From: Candidatus Omnitrophota bacterium
Lineage (GTDB): Bacteria; Omnitrophota; Koll11; Aquiviventales; Aquiviventaceae
NCBI GenBank assembly: GCA_023247285.1
Contig: JAHFGU010000068.1
Coordinates: 1 to 7,687 of the forward strand
Reading direction: 5' to 3'
DNA length: 7,687 nt
Of this stretch, positions 1 through 4,367 are shown piece by piece. The notes below the pieces were generated by a model. That model was given only the letters and a program-made list of their open reading frames with translations, had not been told where the DNA came from and did not search any database. The position numbers were made by a program, and so were the translations under genes. The first letter of the stretch is position 1, and each line of letters begins with the position of its first letter.

Positions 1-225
1 CCGGACTTCGTGGAAGTAGCGATCGCGCCCCAGGACGATCGTGGCGCTGGGCGTGACCTGGCCGAACGCCAGGTGGGGATTGTCGATGGAGAGCAGAAAG
101 ACCTGGGCGACTTCAACCGTCGCCGGCAGATCGGCGAACCGGTCTTCCAACGCCCACGCCGCAGGCAGCGACAGGAGCGTGCCCACCACCCCCGCCGCCA
201 CCGCTCGACCAACCCGCGCGCGCAT
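1..225 (-). CDS. Partial exported protein, function unknown
   Basis: This reading frame is open through the left edge, so only the first 75 residues are visible. It begins MRARVGRAVAAGVV and continues as a classic Sec signal peptide: a basic N-region, a hydrophobic stretch and a likely cleavage site after LPAAWA around residue 25. The mature part starts LEDRFADLPATVEVAQVF and looks beta-rich. I do not recognise the family. An alternative GTG start at 264 overlaps the TGA stop of the upstream gene (GTGA), an arrangement typical of translational coupling, but it would add 13 polar residues before the signal peptide. Neither start has a clear Shine-Dalgarno sequence. The gene is almost certainly co-transcribed with the secreted-protein gene ending at 261, so the two products probably act together outside the cytoplasm. 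The signal peptide is read directly; the joint role is inference. Confidence 0.7.
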   Translation of the reverse strand, partial: MRARVGRAVAAGVVGTLLSLPAAWALEDRFADLPATVEVAQVFLLSIDNPHLAFGQVTPSATIVLGRDRYFHEVR

Positions 226-260
226 CTGCGACTTGGGCCAGGCGACCGAGCGCGCTCGGC

Positions 261-833
261 TCACTGCGTGGTGAGCGTGTACGTGATGTTGCCTGAATAG
301 GTTCCCGCGCCGATGCCGGCGATGTCCAAGCGGTAGTTCATCGGCACGGTGCCGGTGAACGCCTGCTCGACATTGCGCGTGAACCCGTTGAGCGGTTCCC
401 AATCGCCGGACTTGGTGCCGGAGAGCGGCGAGGACGAGCCTTCCGCGAAGAAGCCGCCCGAGAACACGTTCAGGATATCCGCCAAGCTCCCGCCGCCGGC
501 CGATCCGGTCACGCTGGCCGTAAGCGTGAGCCGCGAAGCGTTGGAGAGGATCCGCACCACGTGCCAGTTCTTGCCAGTCTCGCTGCGGTAGGGCGCGTAC
601 ATGAAGTTCGCATTCGGGCCGGCAACACCCGGGTCCTGGTCGTCCACCCGGTCAAAAACCAGCTGGCTGGCCGCAAACCGGGCTACCGAGTTGGGATCCC
701 GCTCGAGCTTCAATTCCGCGCGGGAAGGGATGTTGGCCGACACGGTCACCGTGGCGGTGGTGGTTGCCGCCCATACGGCGTTCGCCTGAAGCGCGAGCAG
801 ACTGCCGATGACGACTCCGAGCACCTGACGCAT
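261..833 (-). CDS. Secreted beta-sandwich-like protein, function unknown
   Basis: This encodes a 190-residue exported protein. Residues 1-22 (MRQVLGVVIGSLLALQANAVWA) form a signal peptide with probable cleavage before ATTTATVTV. The mature protein is rich in T, S, G and V with alternating hydrophobic residues (TATVTVSANIP, SRLTLTASVTG) and ends YSGNITYTLTTQ. That is the look of a small all-beta surface or pilus-like domain, but no named family is assignable by eye. There are no cysteines. The ATG at 833 is preferred over a start at 866 because AAGGAGG lies at 846-840, six bases upstream, and the shorter form begins with a clean signal peptide. A strong candidate promoter sits about 70 bases upstream. 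The stop overlaps a possible GTG start of the next exported-protein gene, so the two likely form an operon. Export is well supported; the fold is inferred. Confidence 0.82.
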   Translation of the reverse strand: MRQVLGVVIGSLLALQANAVWAATTTATVTVSANIPSRAELKLERDPNSVARFAASQLVFDRVDDQDPGVAGPNANFMYAPYRSETGKNWHVVRILSNASRLTLTASVTGSAGGGSLADILNVFSGGFFAEGSSSPLSGTKSGDWEPLNGFTRNVEQAFTGTVPMNYRLDIAGIGAGTYSGNITYTLTTQ

Positions 834-872
834 GGGGAACCTCCTTAGTTTGCGTGAGAAGGACAACTGATT

Positions 873-885
873 CGTTGCGGCAACG
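873..885. promoter_or_regulatory. Short perfect inverted repeat in the leader, possible operator
   Basis: CGTTGC-G-GCAACG is a perfect 6-bp inverted repeat with a one-base centre. It lies 17-29 bases downstream of the -10 box of the minus-strand promoter, inside the presumed untranslated leader of the secreted-protein gene. It could be an operator half-site pair or a small hairpin in the leader. A repeat this short can arise by chance, so confidence is low. Confidence 0.25.
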
Positions 886-901
886 CCAAATTCGTGAACA
901 C

Positions 902-930
902 ATTATAAATCCCTTCGCCGACATTGTCCA
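902..930 (-). promoter_or_regulatory. Sigma70-type promoter for the secreted-protein operon
   Basis: Read on the minus strand, TGGACA (930-925) and a perfect TATAAT (907-902) are separated by exactly 17 bases. Eleven of twelve positions match the sigma70 consensus with ideal spacing. The start of transcription would fall near 895, giving a leader of about 60 bases before the ATG at 833, whose Shine-Dalgarno sequence is AAGGAGG. The -35 box lies within the spacer of the oppositely directed promoter for the gene at 957. Confidence 0.72.
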
Positions 931-947
931 GGCGGTTTTGCTATACT
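918..947 (+). promoter_or_regulatory. Candidate promoter for the isomerase-like gene
   Basis: CCGACA (918-923) and TATACT (942-947) are separated by 18 bases. The -10 box matches five of six consensus positions and the -35 box four of six. Transcription would begin near 954, only about three bases before the ATG at 957, which fits the absence of a Shine-Dalgarno sequence and implies a leaderless messenger. The box overlaps the stronger divergent promoter at 902-930, so the two may compete for RNA polymerase. Confidence 0.45.
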
Positions 948-956
948 GGGCCGATC

Positions 957-2267
957 ATGGCGGACCTCGCGCGCCTAGCCGCAGGGCCGATTTTCACCGA
1001 GCCGAATCCGATGCACTCTGAATGGGCCGGCGGCACGCTCCAGCGCCTCCTCCGATCGCCGCAGCCCATCGCGGAGACCTGGGCCTTCTTTTCCGGCCCG
1101 GACCGGGCTGCCCGCATCGCCGGGGCCGGCGGCCTGACGATGGCGGATCTTGTGCAGCGCTGCCCGGAGGTGCTCGGCCCGGCCGGCCAGGATCCGAAGA
1201 ACAGCGGCCAGAAATATTTTTTCGTGAAATTCCTCGACCCCTCGGACTTTCCGCGGTTCGCCTATGTGGGATTCCGGCCGGAGACGGCCGGCGCGCTCGG
1301 TCCTGATGCGTTGCGGCGCCAAGTAGCGGCGCTGCTGGCGCAAGACCGCGAGGCCCTCGAGCAGCTGGCGGCGTGCGTGCGGCCGCGCATCGCGACACAG
1401 GCCGCGTTCGCCGAGTTCAAGGCCGCGTACAAAACCTGGGCGATCGCCCGCGCGGCCGCGGAGTGGGAGGCGGCGCGCGCGCCGGAGCTGGCCGGGTTCG
1501 CGGAGCGTCCGGTCGATGCGGCCCGCGCGCTCGAATCCCAGCGCCAGGTCCGGCGGCAGATGGCACAGCTCATCCACCGCATCGAGTTCGAGCCCGGGCG
1601 CGCGATCCTCATTGAAACGCCGACGCTGCACGCGATCGCCGGGCTGTCGCTGCAAATCCACCCGACCACGCCGGAGAATTTTCATCCCAAGGACGAGCTG
1701 TGGCTCTACGAACCGCTTCCCTCACCCGGGCATGCCGATGGCTGGGTCCTGGTCGAGCCGCAGCGGACCTTTGACCGGACTGAGAGCGGCGGCGATTTCT
1801 TCACGCCGTTCGCCTGGGAGGGGGTGGGATCGACGGGCCGGCTCGGCTTCCGCAAGCAGATCACCCCAGAGTATCTGCGGAAGTTTGTCACCCTGATGGA
1901 CGCCACGCCGCATCCGAGGGAGCATTTCCTCAGGCGGACCGCGCAGATGGCAGTGCCGCAGAGCCGCCTGGAGGGCCAGGTGGGGTGGCTGCGCGTCGTC
2001 GAGGAGCCGGCGTGGCCGCATTTCATCGTGCGGCTGCTGCGGTTCGACGGACCGGGCGAGGCCATCGTGCCGCAGCGGCGCGACAGCTTCGTGGAAGTCC
2101 ATCCGACGCAGGGAGTCGTGGAGCTGGTGCTCAGCGGGGGCGGGCAGCGCGAGCGGATGGAGCGCTTAACCCCGGCGCGGCCGGTCTTCCTGCCCGCGTC
2201 GCTGCCTTACGAGACTGTGCGGTTCCGCGCCTCGGCGCCGGCGCGCGCGTACTGGTTCAGCCGCTAG
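957..2267 (+). CDS. Class I mannose-6-phosphate isomerase-like cupin protein
   Basis: This is a 436-residue cytoplasmic protein without signal peptide or membrane segments. It resembles class I phosphomannose isomerases, which interconvert fructose-6-phosphate and mannose-6-phosphate using a bound metal. Family-like blocks are IAETWAFFSG (38-47), KYFFVKFLDPSDF (86-98), the cupin segment ILIETPTLHAIAGLSLQIHP (217-236) and an acidic-aromatic block at 246-252 (DELWLYE). A long charged helical insert (about 115-205) separates the first two blocks from the cupin segment and makes the protein longer than many bacterial homologues. The usual metal-binding QxH after the KFLD block is absent: AYVGFRP is found instead, while a QIH appears later at 233-235. 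Activity is therefore uncertain. ATG 957 is preferred over a TTG at 924 because residues before it look unrelated and a -10 box lies there. The gene converges on a sugar kinase, which fits hexose-phosphate metabolism. The start is probably leaderless. Confidence 0.68.
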   Translation: MADLARLAAGPIFTEPNPMHSEWAGGTLQRLLRSPQPIAETWAFFSGPDRAARIAGAGGLTMADLVQRCPEVLGPAGQDPKNSGQKYFFVKFLDPSDFPRFAYVGFRPETAGALGPDALRRQVAALLAQDREALEQLAACVRPRIATQAAFAEFKAAYKTWAIARAAAEWEAARAPELAGFAERPVDAARALESQRQVRRQMAQLIHRIEFEPGRAILIETPTLHAIAGLSLQIHPTTPENFHPKDELWLYEPLPSPGHADGWVLVEPQRTFDRTESGGDFFTPFAWEGVGSTGRLGFRKQITPEYLRKFVTLMDATPHPREHFLRRTAQMAVPQSRLEGQVGWLRVVEEPAWPHFIVRLLRFDGPGEAIVPQRRDSFVEVHPTQGVVELVLSGGGQRERMERLTPARPVFLPASLPYETVRFRASAPARAYWFSR

Positions 2268-2310
2268 TGTCAGGCACCAAAAGTGTCAGACACTTTTGGT
2301 GCCTGACACT
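2266..2310. repeat. 45-bp perfect palindrome built of three 13-bp units
   Basis: Two 22-base arms (2266-2287 and 2289-2310) are perfect reverse complements around a single central A at 2288. Internally the element is three related 13-mers: AGTGTCAGGCACC (2266-2278), AGTGTCAGACACT (2282-2294) and GGTGCCTGACACT (2298-2310). They are separated by AAA and TTT, giving a 16-base period. GTGTCAGGCACC-type motifs resemble intergenic REP-like palindromes that I associate with REP-associated Y1 transposases, although no such transposase is in this window. I see no second copy here. The element occupies the junction of two convergent genes and overlaps both reading frames by one or more bases. Confidence 0.9.
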
Positions 2311-2314
2311 TTTT
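2266..2314 (+). terminator. Intrinsic terminator formed by the palindrome plus T-run
   Basis: The palindrome can fold into a very stable hairpin. On the plus strand it is followed directly by T at 2310-2314, so it should act as a Rho-independent terminator for the isomerase-like gene that ends at 2267. On the minus strand the bases after the hairpin (from 2265 downward) lack a T-run. Termination of the kinase transcript there is less certain, although the hairpin may protect its 3' end. Confidence 0.65.
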
Positions 2315-3404
2315 GCTGGGCGGCAACAACAATTCCGAGCAGACCCGCGTTGGCGGAATCGCTGGGAATCTGCATGATCTCAACGTCGATGCCGCGCGCG
2401 CGGAGCGCCGCCAGCGCCTGCGCGCGGATCCGCGCGCCGAGCCCGCGGCTGCACCCGATGAACCCGCCGAGGATGACGCGGCGCGCGCCCCGCACGAGCG
2501 CGCGATCCGCAGCGCTCCAGGCGCGGTCGGCTTCATCGACGTAGCGCCGCACGCCGCCTCCCGGCTGCGCCTCGAGACGCACCTTCACGATGCGCCCGTC
2601 CCGGATGGCGCAGATCATCGCCGCGAGCGTCCCGCCGTGCTCGTCGGCCAGCCGCTCGGCCGCAGCCCGGTGCTCAGGCCGCGGGTCCTTCGCCAGCAGG
2701 ATCTCATCCAGCGTGCCGCCGCGCGCCGGCAGGATGGGAACGGGCAGCTTCGCGTTCTCGCGCTCGACGGAGCGCGCGATCGCCGGGCCGGTAAAGAGCT
2801 CCTCGGCGATCAGCGTCCCATCCCCCACGCCAGGCACCTGGAGATCGAAAAGATGTCCATCGGTGACAGGGGTCACGTCGCCCTGCGCGCTCACCTGCGC
2901 CACCCCGCCGCCCATGCCGGTCCCCGGCCCGAGATACACCACGGTCTCGCCCAGGAGCAACGGCCGCGCGGCCGGATCCCGCAGCAGCAGCGCCAAGCCG
3001 TAGCGCATCTGGGCGACTGCGTCGTTCTCCGCGATGACCGGCCATCCAAGCCGGCGCTCCAGCTCGCGGGCGGGGGCGACACCGTCGAATTGGTCGGGCG
3101 CGGATCCCAGATTCGGGGTGGTGGCGCGCGCGAGCGTGCCGTCAGGCAAAAACCGTCCAGGGTGCGCGACCGCTACGAGCGGGGCATCCGGCCCAGGTGC
3201 TGGCTGAGCCTCCGCGCGTAACGCGCACAGCAGCTCAACGATCGCGTCGTAGAACGGCGCAGGGGGCGTGCGGGGTGTGGGGATGTTCCGGGTAAGCAGG
3301 ATCTGGGGAAGGCTCTCCGGGGCCATGCGCGCGGCCCCGGCATGGATTTTCGTGCCGCCGATATCGACGCCGAGAATGAGCGGGCGGGCGGCAACAGGCT
3401 GCAC
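2286..3404 (-). CDS. ROK-family sugar kinase
   Basis: This 372-residue protein belongs to the ROK (repressor, ORF, kinase) family, most of whose enzymes phosphorylate hexoses such as glucose, fructose or N-acetylated sugars with ATP. The phosphate-binding motif LGVDIGGTK (11-19), the catalytic ENDA block (126-129, with D128 as the expected general base), GPGTGMGGG (159-167) and the C-terminal nucleotide-binding VILGGFIG (310-317) are all present. The zinc motif CGxxGC that usually follows GH is missing: after GH (183-184) the sequence is LFDLQVPGVGDG. The substrate is therefore hard to guess. It starts with GTG at 3404, 15 bases after the stop of the PilZ gene, in the same frame and without a Shine-Dalgarno sequence, so expression may depend on translational coupling. 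The last residues KVSGTKSV and the TGA stop are encoded by the palindromic element, so the native C-terminus was probably different. Confidence 0.85.
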   Translation of the reverse strand: MQPVAARPLILGVDIGGTKIHAGAARMAPESLPQILLTRNIPTPRTPPAPFYDAIVELLCALRAEAQPAPGPDAPLVAVAHPGRFLPDGTLARATTPNLGSAPDQFDGVAPARELERRLGWPVIAENDAVAQMRYGLALLLRDPAARPLLLGETVVYLGPGTGMGGGVAQVSAQGDVTPVTDGHLFDLQVPGVGDGTLIAEELFTGPAIARSVERENAKLPVPILPARGGTLDEILLAKDPRPEHRAAAERLADEHGGTLAAMICAIRDGRIVKVRLEAQPGGGVRRYVDEADRAWSAADRALVRGARRVILGGFIGCSRGLGARIRAQALAALRARGIDVEIMQIPSDSANAGLLGIVVAAQQKVSGTKSV

Positions 3405-3419
3405 GATGCGGCGCGCGCG

Positions 3420-3788
3420 TCAGCCGCGCGTCGGGAGGGCGGTGAGCGCCATCACGTCATCGCCGAATTCCAGCGCGATCCCGTGGCCCGGCCCCGCAGC
3501 CTCGCGCGTCGAAAGGGCATGCACCCGGACAACGCGGCTGAGGCCGGCAATGCGGGTAAACGGAAATTCTCGGCGCTGCGCCTCAGGCACGGACACGGAC
3601 GTCACGAGCACCTGGTTGACCGCATAGCGGCCGCCGTCGTGCGTTTCGAAATACACCCCGGCCAAGCTGATGTTTTTCGTCTGATGTTCCGTGAACGGTT
3701 CCGACGCGCTGGTTTCCGCTGGACGGACATGCAGGGGCGCCTGCAGATCAACGCGTCGTCCTCGCCGGCGTTCAACACGGTCCGGCAT
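3420..3788 (-). CDS. PilZ domain protein B
   Basis: This is a 122-residue single-domain PilZ protein, a likely receptor for the second messenger c-di-GMP. Both ligand-binding signatures are intact: an arginine-rich RxxxR near the N-terminus (ERRRGRR, residues 6-12) and NxSxxG (N39, S41, G44 in KNISLAGVYFE). Length fits a stand-alone PilZ adaptor with no output domain. The ATG at 3788 is fixed by an in-frame TAG immediately before it and by a perfect AGGAGGTGA at 3807-3799 ten bases upstream. It is a diverged paralogue of the PilZ protein encoded at 3956-4351: both contain a PF..x.AGL.RVVRV block (for example RIAGLSRVVRV here). It precedes the ROK kinase by 15 bases in the same frame. Ligand binding is expected from the motifs; the output partner is unknown. 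Confidence 0.88.
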   Translation of the reverse strand: MPDRVERRRGRRVDLQAPLHVRPAETSASEPFTEHQTKNISLAGVYFETHDGGRYAVNQVLVTSVSVPEAQRREFPFTRIAGLSRVVRVHALSTREAAGPGHGIALEFGDDVMALTALPTRG

Positions 3789-3798
3789 CTAGGTTCGG

Positions 3799-3807
3799 TC
3801 ACCTCCT
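3799..3807 (-). promoter_or_regulatory. Strong ribosome binding site of PilZ gene B
   Basis: AGGAGGTGA on the minus strand is a nine-base perfect complement to the 16S rRNA 3' end. It lies ten bases before the ATG at 3788. It fixes the start, since an in-frame TAG occupies 3791-3789, and implies strong translation of this adaptor relative to the downstream kinase, which has no such site. Confidence 0.75.
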
Positions 3808-3844
3808 CAGTGGCGAATTCTCTCTAACCCTTTCGATGAGCCGT

Positions 3845-3873
3845 AGTGTAGCCTACCTCCCCGCGCGTCACAA
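3845..3873 (-). promoter_or_regulatory. Candidate promoter upstream of PilZ gene B
   Basis: On the minus strand, TTGTGA (3873-3868) and TACACT (3850-3845) are separated by exactly 17 bases; each matches four of six consensus positions. It lies in the 167-base gap between the two PilZ genes and would give PilZ B and the ROK kinase their own transcription start near 3838. The spacer is bounded by one arm of an 8-bp inverted repeat, CCCGCGCG (3860-3867) pairing with CGCGCGGG (3885-3892), which might be an operator or hairpin. Evidence is from spacing and similarity only. Confidence 0.4.
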
Positions 3874-3955
3874 GCAAAAACTTCCGCGCGGGACACCGTA
3901 GGTCATTCCCGCCCTGTTACTTAGATCAAGCGTAAATGTGCGAGTTGCCGTCGAG

Positions 3956-4351
3956 CTACATGCTCGTCCCGAGCATCGTCACGTGCTCCCTGCAAAACGC
4001 CAGCGCCATTCCCTGCACTGACACCCCGTCCACGACGCGCTCGTCCACCCGCACCACGCGGCAGAGACCCGCCAACTTGGAGAATGGAACGGCGCGGTGG
4101 GCTGCCGATGGCACAGTGAGCGACACGGAGAGAATCTCGTCCGGCACGAACCGCACCGGACGCTGCACCGCCACATAGACGCCGCCTGCGCTGAGATCAA
4201 CGACGCGAGCCGTCTCATCCGAGGTCGAGACAGCTCCGCCTTCCGCCTCGTCGGACCGCCTGTTGATGCGGATGGACGTGGCGAGCTTCACCCGAGACGC
4301 GTGCCGCCGCTCAGCGGCGACCCTGTCACTGAATACTCCACCTTGCTTCAT
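3956..4351 (-). CDS. PilZ domain protein A
   Basis: This is a 131-residue single-domain PilZ protein, probably binding c-di-GMP. The N-terminal arginine motif lies in ERRHASRVKLATSIRI (starting at residue 14) and the second signature is DLSAGG within ARVVDLSAGGVYVAV. A negatively charged stretch (SDEAEGGAVSTSDE) lies between the first strand and the DxSxxG block. It shares the AGLCRVVRV core and general layout with PilZ protein B, so the pair probably arose by tandem duplication followed by strong divergence. The ATG at 4351 is preceded by GGGGGTGA (4365-4358) at a six-base distance. The stop codon of the large membrane-protein ORF is only 16 bases upstream and abuts this binding site, so the gene is probably transcribed with that ORF. 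No output domain is fused to it. Confidence 0.87.
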   Translation of the reverse strand: MKQGGVFSDRVAAERRHASRVKLATSIRINRRSDEAEGGAVSTSDETARVVDLSAGGVYVAVQRPVRFVPDEILSVSLTVPSAAHRAVPFSKLAGLCRVVRVDERVVDGVSVQGMALAFCREHVTMLGTSM

Positions 4352-4367
4352 GAATGTTCACCCCCTT

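Noticed and set aside
7..18. TTCGTGGAAGT shared with the segment near 2089
   Set aside because: A short match inside coding sequence on different strands of meaning; expected by chance in a window of this size.
2313..3221. 302-codon plus-strand frame opposite the ROK kinase
   Set aside because: It is antisense to a gene with clear ROK motifs and has the arginine- and proline-rich composition of an antisense frame; no domain recognised.
3961..3975. TGCTCG-TCC-CGAGCA inverted repeat near the end of PilZ gene A
   Set aside because: It lies inside the coding sequence, has no T-run, and is short enough to be coincidental, so it is not called as a terminator.
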